The notes under the pieces are model-generated. The model did not search any database and was not told where the DNA came from. It was given only the letters and a program-made list of their open reading frames with translations. The translations under genes and the position numbers were made by a program. A stretch of DNA of 26,279 nucleotides, taken from the NCBI GenBank assembly GCA_934101495.1, contig CAKORG010000014.1, positions 1 to 26,279 of the forward strand, written 5' to 3'. Below, in pieces: positions 1-7,808 of the stretch (its first letter is position 1; each line of letters begins with the position of its first letter). The stretch comes from an uncultured Bacilli bacterium. GTDB lineage: Bacteria; Bacillota_I; Bacilli_A; RF39; UBA660.

Positions 1-1404
1 TTACTTAGTAATAGAGAAATAACAACAACAAGTACGAAAACAGATACATGGAATATAACAGCAACATTTGTAAATTACAATGCAGACCAAAGTAAAAATG
101 CCGGTAAATCATTTTCTGGACAAGTACTAATATCAAAAGATTCATTTGATGATTATACTCCGAATACAATTAATACACTTAGTGCCACAAAAAGTGGAAC
201 AAATTTAACAGTTAACTTAAATGTCGAACAAGGAAGTAACGAAATAGATAAGTATTATTATGCTATTGAAGAGTCAAATGGTATAGCAATGTTAAATAAT
301 AATGAAAATATAGTGCAAAGATTAAGTAATAAATTGGCAGCTAATACTTTAACTTATGTTGAAAGTACATCGAGTTCATATACATTTACTAATTTGAGTG
401 CATCAAAAAATTACAATGTATACGCCTATGCAATTGATAAGAAAAAAATTAAAACTAATACATATAGTTATAGTTTCTCAACAACAAGTTATGTTTTACC
501 AAGTATAACAAATGTAACAACAAGTAGTACAAGTAACTTAGTTACTGTGAATGTAACAACAAGTAATGGAACAAGTAATATCTCAAAATATTATTATTCA
601 ATAGATAATGGCAATACATTTATGGAATCAGCAAGTAATTCTTATACATTTAATAATTTAACAAATGGTTTCTATAGAATTATAGTAAAAGTAATGGATA
701 GCAATAGTAAATATTCAAATATTTATGTTACAAATGCTAAACTTGATGGTGCATTAAAATTTATTTATGAAGGTACAGAATATGAATTCAAATCAGGTAT
801 GACTCTTGCTTCATGGAGTGAAAGTATATATAATACGTTTGGATACTATATTGATGACAATACAGCCATTGAAGTTGGTAAAAGTTATACCGGAGTTTAT
901 TGTAATGGGGAAAGCGGTAATTATTATATTGGTTGTGATATTAGTTCTACAACTGATGGAGTTACAATCTCAGGCTTAACTGAACTAAATCTTAAGAAAT
1001 TGTACAATAACTATAATACAATTGGCAAAATTTTTAATCATATACTTAAAACTGGAACATTCGATACAGGTGTATTAACTTACTCTGGTAGTTTATCAAA
1101 TGCTCAACAAAATCAGTTAAATGATGTTATTAGCAAGCTTGAAGGATATTCATACATGTGCTCACTATCAATTGTTAATATTGATACAAGCATTGTTGGC
1201 AAAAATACCGAAAATACATATACGGTGAATATGGCATCAGAGCTCTTTAAGGAACAGGATTCAAGTATGATAAAGGTTCTAATCTTTGATATTTCAAGTG
1301 GTGAATTTTTGTTACCATCTATAAGTAATTTTGACGAGAAATATGGATCATATACAATAACTGTTGGTGGAAGCTTTATTCTTACAGCGTTTCTTGAAGG
1401 GTAG
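1..1404 (+). CDS. Large secreted/surface protein, Fn3-like repeats (5' end outside window)
   Basis: The frame is open from base 1 to the TAG at 1402-1404, so the gene starts upstream of the window; the ATG at 289 is internal. The product is rich in Ser, Thr, Asn and Tyr, as in cell-surface proteins of low-GC Gram-positives. Two similar segments of roughly 90 residues are visible (about residues 60-150 and 165-245 of the visible part), each with a K-YYY-(S/A)-I core and a later SYTF-NL turn, resembling fibronectin-III/Ig-like beta domains. A C-terminal region of about 220 residues with several Cys follows and I do not recognise it. The first 57 codons match the last visible codons of the gene at the right end (25615-26279) almost residue for residue, so that gene shows what the missing start probably looks like: a signal segment ending in AYFQ. 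Function is unknown; adhesion or a matrix role is a guess. Confidence 0.8.
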   Translation, partial: LLSNREITTTSTKTDTWNITATFVNYNADQSKNAGKSFSGQVLISKDSFDDYTPNTINTLSATKSGTNLTVNLNVEQGSNEIDKYYYAIEESNGIAMLNNNENIVQRLSNKLAANTLTYVESTSSSYTFTNLSASKNYNVYAYAIDKKKIKTNTYSYSFSTTSYVLPSITNVTTSSTSNLVTVNVTTSNGTSNISKYYYSIDNGNTFMESASNSYTFNNLTNGFYRIIVKVMDSNSKYSNIYVTNAKLDGALKFIYEGTEYEFKSGMTLASWSESIYNTFGYYIDDNTAIEVGKSYTGVYCNGESGNYYIGCDISSTTDGVTISGLTELNLKKLYNNYNTIGKIFNHILKTGTFDTGVLTYSGSLSNAQQNQLNDVISKLEGYSYMCSLSIVNIDTSIVGKNTENTYTVNMASELFKEQDSSMIKVLIFDISSGEFLLPSISNFDEKYGSYTITVGGSFILTAFLEG

Positions 1405-1427
1405 GACAAAATATAAATAAAAAATAA

Positions 1428-1941
1428 AACTATATTGTTAATTGCTTCTATGCGTACTTCCAATCGCAAGGAGGAAGTCCCTCATCAGCAAGTTTAAATG
1501 TTACAACATACTCAACAGATGTATTTACCTTTACAACGTATGACAGCAAAAGTTATGATACAAAAAGACAAGGAGAAGTCATTGCTAGCAAGCTACATAA
1601 AATCATTATATCACCGCGATACAAGCCTAACAAATTGTGCAAATGATAATAGTTATAGATATGCGATAGGCAATCCAAACAATTAGTTAAAGTATCCAAG
1701 TATGATTATACAAAAGGAAATCTTTTAAAGACTAACGGAACTTATACTAGTTCAGTAACACCATGTACAGCATACCAAAATGAGATAATAAGCCCAGTAG
1801 CAATGGACATCAACAATGAATTCTTACAACTGTGCATCAATAAATTGGATGTACATCAGGCCATCTTTCTTCCTTTCATCATCTGTAACTTATGAATTTG
1901 GAAATGGTAGCATTTCAGAACCATTTAGAATCTCAGCTTAA
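1428..1941 (+). pseudogene. Relic of a related secreted protein (frame-shifted, internally deleted)
   Basis: No intact frame exists here, but three pieces of one protein type read through in alternating frames. Bases 1428-1643 give a signal-peptide end and mature start (FYAYFQSQGGS, then STDVFTFTTYDS) that parallels the start of the gene at 25615 (TYAYFQAQTGEG, then IDTFTFETGS). Bases near 1612-1683 give NDNSYRYAIGNPNN before a stop. Bases near 1701-1890 return to the first frame, and about 1846-1941 give INWMYIRPSFFLSSSVTYEF and an ending EPFRISA, in the style of the RP-x-LYL-x-S-x-V ends of DUF6273-type secreted proteins. Stops at 1644, 1684 and 1893 break the frames, and the whole is far shorter than an intact member would be. 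It lies 23 bp after an intact relative. The DUF6273 link is from memory of the family, so moderate confidence. Confidence 0.7.
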
Positions 1942-1949
1942 TAAAATAA

Positions 1950-1980
1950 CCAGTATCAATACACAATTGATACTGGTTTT
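1950..1980 (+). terminator. Rho-independent terminator after the surface gene/relic
   Basis: Perfect 11-bp stem CCAGTATCAAT / ATTGATACTGG (1950-1960 with 1966-1976), 5-nt loop ACACA, then TTTT. It closes the left surface-protein region before the acyltransferase operon. Its survival suggests that the relic gene once ended here. Confidence 0.9.
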
Positions 1981-2004
1981 AGTATAGCTAAATAAATAAT
2001 AATA

Positions 2005-2013
2005 TGGTATAAT
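2005..2013 (+). promoter_or_regulatory. Extended -10 promoter for the MBOAT-SGNH operon
   Basis: TGG followed by a consensus TATAAT at 2008-2013 forms an extended -10 element. No good -35 is seen at 17 bp (TAGCTA at 1985). The leader would be about 40 nt, with AAAGGAG at 2047-2053 before the ATG at 2061. Confidence 0.6.
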
Positions 2014-2060
2014 ACAAATGCAACTGATTTTTAAAAAATGTTGTTTAAAGGAGTAGTATC

Positions 2061-3638
2061 ATGCATAGTGTATTAAGTAAATATTATAATTATTTCTTTT
2101 TAATTGTAATAGTTTTTTATAATTTATTTCCAAAGAAAGTAAGGCCTTATGCCTTATTGTTATCAAGTTTATTGTTTTTTTATTTGTTAAGTGGATGGAG
2201 AATTTTGTTTATATTAATTACAATAATAACTATTTATTTAAGCACGCTTAGGATGAAAAAAATAGATGATAAGAAAAATAATGAATTAAGTAATTGTAAT
2301 AGTGATGATAAAAAAACTATTAAAGAAAAATGCAAAAGACAAAAAAGATTAATTTTAATACTTTGCTTAATAATTAATGTATCTTTCTTATTTGTGTTTA
2401 AATACTTAAAATTCTTTACAATTAATATTAATTTATTGCTAAATTTATTTGATGCTGGTTATGAGTTTAATATACTTAAGTTAATTGCTCCGATTGGAAT
2501 ATCTTTTTATACATTACAAGCTTTATCATATCTCTTTGATGTTTATAATGGTAAAATAGAAGCTGATAAAAATTTCTTTAGAGTAGCATTATTTATGTCT
2601 TTCTTCCCAAGTATTATGGAAGGCCCAATTACAAGATATAGTGATACTGCAGAAAATTTATTTGAAGGAAATAAAATAACATATCAAAACTTATGCTTTG
2701 GCTTACAAAGAGTATTATGGGGATTATTTAAGAAAATAGTTATAGCAGATAGACTTAATATTCTTGTTAAAACAGTATTTAGTGGTTACATGGAATATTC
2801 TGGCCCAGTTATATTTTTAGGTGCTTTATCATATACCATTATGCTTTATATGGATTTTTCAGGTGCTATGGATGTCGTATGTGGTATTGGCAATATCTTT
2901 AATGTAAATGTTCCTGAAAACTTTAAACAACCATTCTTTAGTAAAAATATATCAGAATTTTGGACTAGATGGCATATTAGTTTAGGTACATGGTTTAAAG
3001 ATTATATATATTATCCAACATCATTATCTAAACCAATGAAAAAAATGACTATTAAGTTAAGAAAAGTACTTGGTAATCATTATGGCCCTTTATTAAGTGG
3101 TACAGTTGCTCTTTTAGTGGTATGGCTTTTAAATGGTTTATGGCATGGAGCAGGTTGGACATATATTTTATTTGGTTTATATCATTTCGTTATGATTTCA
3201 ATTGGTAATATTACAAGAACACCTTTTAATAAGTTATATGTTAAATTAAATATACAAAATAGTAAAATACTTAAAGGATTACAAATTATTAAAACAGTAT
3301 TTTTAGTTATCTTGGGAGAACTAATCTTTAGGGCAGAAACTGTAGGTAGTGCTTTTACAATGCTAGGAAAAATATTTACAAGTTTTAAAGTAAGTTCGTG
3401 GGAAATACCAAGTTTAGGACTTGATATGCCTGATTTATTTGTTCTTATAATAGCTTTAATAGCTATACTTGTAATAAGTTTTTTACGAGAAAAAGGTATT
3501 TCTGTTAGAAAAAAACTAGCAACTAAAAATATAGTATTTAGATGGTTTATTTATTATTTACTGATATTTTCAATTATTATTTTTGGTGCTTTTGGTCCTG
3601 GATATGCTCCGGTAGATCCAATATATGCAGATTTTTAG
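2061..3638 (+). CDS. MBOAT family membrane-bound O-acyltransferase (AlgI/DltB/PatA type)
   Basis: A 525-residue polytopic membrane protein with many hydrophobic helices. The MBOAT signature is clear: the region near residue 300 (WTRWHISLGTWFKDYIYYP) and the LLNGLWHGAGW segment with the presumed catalytic His at about residue 362. Family knowledge: these proteins move an acyl group, usually acetyl, across the membrane to a partner that places it on a cell-wall glycan, teichoic acid or exopolysaccharide. Length fits AlgI/PatA-like members and exceeds typical DltB. The next gene, 9 nt downstream, is an SGNH/DltD-like protein, the usual partner. dltA and dltC are absent, so O-acetylation of a surface polymer is more likely than D-alanylation. 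ATG start preceded by AAAGGAG. The acceptor cannot be told from this window. Confidence 0.9.
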   Translation: MHSVLSKYYNYFFLIVIVFYNLFPKKVRPYALLLSSLLFFYLLSGWRILFILITIITIYLSTLRMKKIDDKKNNELSNCNSDDKKTIKEKCKRQKRLILILCLIINVSFLFVFKYLKFFTININLLLNLFDAGYEFNILKLIAPIGISFYTLQALSYLFDVYNGKIEADKNFFRVALFMSFFPSIMEGPITRYSDTAENLFEGNKITYQNLCFGLQRVLWGLFKKIVIADRLNILVKTVFSGYMEYSGPVIFLGALSYTIMLYMDFSGAMDVVCGIGNIFNVNVPENFKQPFFSKNISEFWTRWHISLGTWFKDYIYYPTSLSKPMKKMTIKLRKVLGNHYGPLLSGTVALLVVWLLNGLWHGAGWTYILFGLYHFVMISIGNITRTPFNKLYVKLNIQNSKILKGLQIIKTVFLVILGELIFRAETVGSAFTMLGKIFTSFKVSSWEIPSLGLDMPDLFVLIIALIAILVISFLREKGISVRKKLATKNIVFRWFIYYLLIFSIIIFGAFGPGYAPVDPIYADF

Positions 3639-3647
3639 GGAGGTAAA

Positions 3648-4580
3648 ATGAAAAATTTATTTAAAAGTATAATTTTTATAGCAATATTTATTTTTCTATA
3701 TTATGGTTTTTCATATTTGCTTTTACCAAAAGAAAATATAAAGGAATATGGTTTAATTAAAACAAGTGAGTATGAAATACTTGGCGAAGCTAAAAACTCT
3801 GTAGATGCCATTGTTGTTGGTGATAGTCTCGTTTATTCTTCAGTTATACCAATGGAAATATACGGAAACTATGGCTATACTGTCTTTGATTGTGCAGAAG
3901 CTGCTTTTATACTTCCTGATGCTTATGACTATTATAAGGTTGCTATGGAAAGTCAACATCCAAAGATTGCAATACTTGGCGGAAATATGTTCTTTAGAAA
4001 TACTAGAAAAAGAAAATGGTATATAAAATATGAAAGAGCTTTAAAAAAGGCTATGCCTTTATTAAACTATCATAATAATTGGAAAAATGTATTATTTTCT
4101 AATTATGGTATAATGAGTATTCAAAAAGGATATAAATTAAATAAGACTGTTAAGTCTGGAGAGTATTTAGATTATATGAAAGAAAATGATAAAGAATATG
4201 TTATGATTGAAAGTAATCTAGAATACTTAAAAAGGTTTGTAGATTTAGCTAAAGAATATAATACTAAACTCATAATAGTAGGATTTCCATCTCAAAATTC
4301 ATGGAATTATCAAAGGGATAAAAAATTTAATGAATTAAGTAAAGAATTAGGTTTTACATTTATTAATTTAAATAAATATGATTTAGATATAAATTGGAAG
4401 ACTGATACAAAAGATAAAGGTGGACATTTAAATTATTATGGTGCTATTAAAACATCAAAAGTACTCGGTAATATTTTAAAAGAAACTAATCTTTTAATTG
4501 ATCATCGTGGTGATAAAAATTATAAGTTATGGGATACAGCATATTTAATATATAAAGAAGAAGTAGAAAAAGAAAACTGA
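3648..4580 (+). CDS. SGNH/DltD-like extracytoplasmic partner of the MBOAT acyltransferase
   Basis: 310 residues with one N-terminal membrane segment (about residues 6-26) and an extracellular domain. GDSLVYS carries the block-I Ser at about residue 60, and DKGGHLNYYG near the C terminus carries the His at about 260, matching the Ser and His of SGNH/GDSL hydrolases and of DltD and AlgJ/AlgX-like acyl-transfer partners. The ribosome site GGGAGGT overlaps the MBOAT stop codon, so the two genes are translationally close and probably one operon. Inferred role: take the acyl group delivered by the MBOAT protein and transfer it to a wall or exopolysaccharide acceptor. The stop codon lies in the left arm of a hairpin shared with the convergent gene. 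Confidence 0.8.
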   Translation: MKNLFKSIIFIAIFIFLYYGFSYLLLPKENIKEYGLIKTSEYEILGEAKNSVDAIVVGDSLVYSSVIPMEIYGNYGYTVFDCAEAAFILPDAYDYYKVAMESQHPKIAILGGNMFFRNTRKRKWYIKYERALKKAMPLLNYHNNWKNVLFSNYGIMSIQKGYKLNKTVKSGEYLDYMKENDKEYVMIESNLEYLKRFVDLAKEYNTKLIIVGFPSQNSWNYQRDKKFNELSKELGFTFINLNKYDLDINWKTDTKDKGGHLNYYGAIKTSKVLGNILKETNLLIDHRGDKNYKLWDTAYLIYKEEVEKEN

Positions 4581-4600
4581 ATAACTTTAATATTCAGTTT
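4574..4600. terminator. Hairpin shared by two convergent genes
   Basis: A 10-bp perfect stem AAACTGAATA / TATTCAGTTT (4574-4583 with 4591-4600) and a 7-nt loop. It contains the TGA of the SGNH gene in the left arm and the stop of the minus-strand carboxypeptidase gene at 4587-4589 in the loop. A T-rich run (GTTTTCTTTTTC) follows on the minus strand, so termination is best supported for the minus-strand gene; the plus strand has only TTT. Confidence 0.7.
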
Positions 4601-5690
4601 CGTATAAATCAATATATTCTTCCAAAGTTAATTTATTTTCATATATAATTTTAGCAGCATTTATTCCAACATAACGTATGTGCCAATTTTCAAATTGATA
4701 TAGCGTTATGTTTTCTTTATTTTCTGGAAATCTAATAATAAATCCATATTTGTAAGCATTACTTTCTAGCCAAGCATAATTTTCATCAGTAAGTCTAGCA
4801 TTTGATAAAGCAGTATTTTTTAAATCAATTGAAAGTCCAGTTTGATGTTCCGAGTAACTTGGTCTTGCAGAATAAGTATCAGCTTTAGCTACTCCTTCTT
4901 TAGCAACATATTTATTATAAAGCACTGTTTGAAATGACTCATCACGAAATGCTGTAGTAGGCATTAAATTAATATTTAATTCATCTTTAGCAGCTTTTTG
5001 AAGTTTTACAAATCCATCTTTAATGACTAAGCGCATTGGAACTTTGTTTCCATAAGCACCATCAACATATGCTAAATCTTTTGGTTTATAATTTTTAGGT
5101 AAATGGTTATATTTATTTACTAGGACAAGTAAACTATCAGCATCTTTAACTTCTTTTGTATCCGTATAAACAGGTAAGTCTAGTTTTAGATTAACTCTGG
5201 TTACAGCATCTTCATAACTTATATTTTCTTTTTCTTTATAAGTATTATATCTATTTATTTTACTAGCATCAAAGTTTTTAATTTTATAGTAATTTGTTAT
5301 ATCAACATAATCTTCTTCTTTTAATATTTCTATATTTTTATTGCTTAAATTAAATATATAGTTTATTTCTTTACCAGAATAACCTTTGGGAAGAAAAGTA
5401 GTAAGTACTTCTTCAAAATTACTTTGTTTATTAAACTTTATATCTTTATATTCTTTTAGATATTTTTCATCATAAATATTATTAAGAAGAACATATTCTA
5501 AAGTTTTAGAATAATCTTGTTTTTTTATCTTGTTTTTAGACATTAACTTATCTATTTCACTTGATACATTTTCTGCATTATCACCTTTGTTTTGATAAAT
5601 ATAGAAAGTAGTGCCAATTATTAAGCCTAAAAATACTAGTAGCAGTATAAATTTAATTGGTCCTTTTTTTATCTTTTTTTTCTTTGCCAT
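4587..5690 (-). CDS. VanY-type D-alanyl-D-alanine carboxypeptidase (peptidase M15B)
   Basis: 367 residues. A basic N terminus and one membrane segment (about residues 12-32) anchor the protein with an outside C-terminal catalytic domain. The M15 zinc motif SEHQTGLSID gives H282 and D289; the second motif E334-N-W-H337 supplies the catalytic Glu and the last zinc ligand; R249 in TAFRDESFQ matches the SGYRS-x-x-Q substrate site. Residues about 40-200 form a less conserved spacer, longer than in minimal VanY. Expected reaction: removal of the terminal D-Ala from peptidoglycan stem peptides, usually wall maturation rather than resistance when no van cluster is present, as here. AAGGTGAT lies just before the ATG, and a promoter (TTTACA, 17 bp, TATACT on the minus strand) lies upstream. 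Confidence 0.92.
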   Translation of the reverse strand: MAKKKKIKKGPIKFILLLVFLGLIIGTTFYIYQNKGDNAENVSSEIDKLMSKNKIKKQDYSKTLEYVLLNNIYDEKYLKEYKDIKFNKQSNFEEVLTTFLPKGYSGKEINYIFNLSNKNIEILKEEDYVDITNYYKIKNFDASKINRYNTYKEKENISYEDAVTRVNLKLDLPVYTDTKEVKDADSLLVLVNKYNHLPKNYKPKDLAYVDGAYGNKVPMRLVIKDGFVKLQKAAKDELNINLMPTTAFRDESFQTVLYNKYVAKEGVAKADTYSARPSYSEHQTGLSIDLKNTALSNARLTDENYAWLESNAYKYGFIIRFPENKENITLYQFENWHIRYVGINAAKIIYENKLTLEEYIDLYETEY

Positions 5691-5707
5691 GTTATCACCT
5701 TGTTATA

Positions 5708-5736
5708 AGTATATCACTAAAAAGAAACGTTGTAAA
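5708..5736 (-). promoter_or_regulatory. Sigma-A-type promoter of the VanY-like gene
   Basis: On the minus strand: TTTACA (5731-5736), 17-bp spacer, TATACT (5708-5713). Leader of about 11 nt before the ATG at 5690. It diverges from the ffh promoter. Confidence 0.65.
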
Positions 5737-5744
5737 ACGTTATT

Positions 5745-5832
5745 CGTTTGAAAAACGTGAAGTTTTGGGTCAACATTCCTTTGAAAAATGTGAAGTTTTG
5801 CTCTGTTATTCGTTCGAAAAATGTGAAATTAG
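5745..5832. repeat. Three direct repeats with 33-bp period between divergent promoters
   Basis: Three copies of about 22 bp start at 5745, 5778 and 5811. The core is (C/T)GAAAAA(C/T)GTGAAGTTTTG in the first two; the third ends GTGAAATTAG. A weak fourth copy may precede them near 5712-5740. The array fills the space between the -35 boxes of the vanY-like gene (5731-5736) and ffh (5833-5838). The 61-codon minus-strand frame across it (repeated QNFTFF) is a by-product of a period divisible by three. Candidate operators or an intergenic repeat family. Confidence 0.75.
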
Positions 5833-5861
5833 TTGATTTTAAATGAAAATTATAGTAATAT
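5833..5861 (+). promoter_or_regulatory. Sigma-A-type promoter of ffh
   Basis: TTGATT (5833-5838), 17-bp spacer, TAATAT (5856-5861). Start of transcription would be near 5868, with AAGGAAG (5876-5882) before the ATG at 5889. Confidence 0.7.
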
Positions 5862-5888
5862 TTTCTATATACATAAGGAAGTGATAAT

Positions 5889-7187
5889 ATGTTTGAATAC
5901 ATGGGAGATAGAATTAGTAATGCCTTAAAAAATATTAAAGGTATGGGTAAAATTACTGAAGAAAATATTAGTGATGCAACTAGAGAAATTAGAATTGCTC
6001 TTTTAGAAGCTGATGTAAATTATCAAGTTGTTAAAGAATTTGTTAGTGATGTAAAAGAAAAAGCCCTTGATGCAGAAGTGGGTAAGAGTTTAAAACCTGA
6101 CGAAGTTTTCTTAAAGATTGTTAAAGATGAACTTGTTTCTTTACTTGGGGGAGATTATGTTCCTTTAGAAACTTCAAAGAAACCAACTATTTTAATGCTT
6201 GTTGGGCTTCAAGGTAGTGGTAAAACTACAACTGCGGGTAAACTGGCAAATTATTTAAGAAAGAAATTTAGTAAGAAACCATTATTAGTAGCTGCAGATA
6301 TTTATAGACCAGCAGCGATAGACCAGCTTAAAACTATTGGTAAAGAGTTAAGTATTGATGTATTTAGTGAAGATGAAAGTGTTACTAAAATAGTAAGTGA
6401 TGCTTTAGAATATGCTAAAACTAACAACAATGATTACATAATAATAGATACTGCAGGTAGACTTCAAATAGATGAAGAATTAATGCAAGAATTAAAAGAT
6501 GTTGATGAACTTGTGCATCCTCATGAAAAAATACTTGTTATAGATGGTTCAATGGGACAAGATGCTATTAATGTTATTACGGGATTTAATGAGGCTCTTA
6601 GTTTAACTGGTTGTATTTTAACTAAACTTGATGGTAATACTAAAGGTGGTGTTGCTTTATCAGTAAGACACTTAACACACATACCTATAAAGTTTGTAGG
6701 TACTAGTGAAAAAATGGATGGATTAAGTGAATTTTATCCAGAAAGAATGGCAGAACGTATTTTAGATATGGGAGATATTCTTGAAATAGTCAGTAAAGTT
6801 GAAGATGTAATTGATGAAGATGAAGCTATGATGCAAGCTAGAAAAATGAAAAAAGGTACTTATGATTTAAATGACTTTTTAAATAATTTAAAACAAATTA
6901 AAAAGCTTGGACCTCTTGAAAATATTTTGAAAATGCTTCCCGGGGCACGTAAAATGGGACTTAATAATCTTTCAATTGACCCAAAAGATTTTGCGCATGT
7001 TGAAGCAATCCTTCAGTCAATGACACCAGAAGAAAGAAGAAAACCGGAAATACTGAAAGCATCCCGCAAGCAAAGAATTGCTAAAGGTAGTGGTAGAAGT
7101 GTTGAAGAAGTAAATAGACTTTTAAAACAATTTGAAATGATGAAAGATATGATGAAGAAAATGTCTAGTGGAAATATGCCATTTTAA
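5889..7187 (+). CDS. ffh: Signal recognition particle GTPase Ffh (SRP54)
   Basis: 432 residues, close to the usual 440-450. The N domain (1-90) is followed by the G domain: P loop GLQGSGKTTTAGKLA near residues 105-118, DIYRPAAIDQL, the DTAGR motif, and TKLDGNTKGG. The Met-rich M domain (about 295-432) contains MLPGARKMG and the RNA-binding helix with RRKPEILKASRKQRIAKGSG. Ffh binds the 4.5S/scRNA and signal sequences of nascent membrane and secreted proteins and docks them to FtsY at the membrane. The usual upstream partner ylxM is absent; ffh appears to be a single-gene unit with its own promoter and a strong terminator at 7198-7230. Confidence 0.98.
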   Translation: MFEYMGDRISNALKNIKGMGKITEENISDATREIRIALLEADVNYQVVKEFVSDVKEKALDAEVGKSLKPDEVFLKIVKDELVSLLGGDYVPLETSKKPTILMLVGLQGSGKTTTAGKLANYLRKKFSKKPLLVAADIYRPAAIDQLKTIGKELSIDVFSEDESVTKIVSDALEYAKTNNNDYIIIDTAGRLQIDEELMQELKDVDELVHPHEKILVIDGSMGQDAINVITGFNEALSLTGCILTKLDGNTKGGVALSVRHLTHIPIKFVGTSEKMDGLSEFYPERMAERILDMGDILEIVSKVEDVIDEDEAMMQARKMKKGTYDLNDFLNNLKQIKKLGPLENILKMLPGARKMGLNNLSIDPKDFAHVEAILQSMTPEERRKPEILKASRKQRIAKGSGRSVEEVNRLLKQFEMMKDMMKKMSSGNMPF

Positions 7188-7197
7188 AGACAAATTA

Positions 7198-7230
7198 AAA
7201 CCTCGTTTCTTAAATGAAATGAGGTTTTTT
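7198..7230. terminator. Terminator between ffh and the convergent DUF4282-like gene
   Basis: 12-bp stem AAACCTCGTTTC / GAAATGAGGTTT with one G-T wobble (7198-7209 with 7216-7227), loop TTAAAT, followed by T run to 7230 on the plus strand. It sits between two convergent stop codons and may serve both, but the minus-strand T run is weaker. Confidence 0.9.
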
Positions 7231-7234
7231 CAAG

Positions 7235-7702
7235 TTATTTTTCTTCTTTTTCAGCTTTATTAGTTGTTTTTGTACTTTTTGGTAACGCACTATTTTTGAC
7301 TTTGATATTATCATTTATTTCTTTGGTATTTTTCCAAATCATAATGTTAATCATCATAAGTTCATAAACAATTCTTATACCAATTGGTCCTAGAATTAAA
7401 ACCATTAAGAATGAAACGAAGTTAATTGATATAAAACCAAATGAGAATAAAATAATAAATACTGTAGATATTATATAAACAATTTTTAAAATAGGTTCTA
7501 TAAGCATTGTTTTAAAATCTAATAAATCTTTTAGTTTTTGAAGATTTTTACTTACAGGTTTATTATCTTTAACAAACATAAAGTAAATCATTATACCAGC
7601 TGCAATAGCTATTACAAATGCTATAGCAGTCCATATAGCTGTACCAACAATTTTATTTGCTGTGTTTGTTGTTTCTCCAATTAAATATTCATAATCTTGC
7701 AT
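7235..7702 (-). CDS. DUF4282-like small membrane protein
   Basis: 155 residues with one membrane segment near 20-45 and two more near 75-115, then a polar, Lys/Thr/Glu-rich tail. The part from LLDFKTMLIEPILKIVY through ILGPIGIRIVYELMMINIMIW resembles the DUF4282 pattern (a Pro near the start of the first helix, a GPIG-x-R-x-x-YE turn, and a final helix carrying a Glu). The function of that family is unknown to me. GAAAGGAG lies 9 nt before the ATG, and a good promoter is present on the minus strand. It is monocistronic and convergent with ffh. The family call comes from memory of the pattern; membrane location is clear. Confidence 0.7.
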   Translation of the reverse strand: MQDYEYLIGETTNTANKIVGTAIWTAIAFVIAIAAGIMIYFMFVKDNKPVSKNLQKLKDLLDFKTMLIEPILKIVYIISTVFIILFSFGFISINFVSFLMVLILGPIGIRIVYELMMINIMIWKNTKEINDNIKVKNSALPKSTKTTNKAEKEEK

Positions 7703-7726
7703 ATTATTTAGCTCCTTTCTATTAAT

Positions 7727-7755
7727 ATATTAACAAAAATTATTATTTATTACAA
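7727..7755 (-). promoter_or_regulatory. Sigma-A-type promoter of the DUF4282-like gene
   Basis: Minus strand TTGTAA (7750-7755), 17-bp spacer, TAATAT (7727-7732), about 25 nt upstream of the start codon. Confidence 0.6.
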
Positions 7756-7808
7756 TAAAAATTTGTAAATTATTGTCATATTTGGTAGAATAAAATAGGT
7801 GAATTTAA

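Noticed and set aside
289..1404. ATG at 289 as the start of the left surface gene
   Set aside because: The frame is open from base 1 and its first codons match the paralogue at the right end, so 289 is internal.
1498..1686. A 62-codon frame as a gene
   Set aside because: It carries one fragment (NDNSYRYAIGNPNN) of a relic whose other pieces lie in another frame.
5745..5832. CRISPR array
   Set aside because: The copies are only about 22 bp, imperfect, with about 11 bp between them, three in number and no cas genes; the layout fits promoter-region repeats better.
5717..5902. A 61-codon minus-strand protein with repeated QNFTFF
   Set aside because: It is produced by the 33-bp repeat array, crosses two promoters and has no ribosome site.
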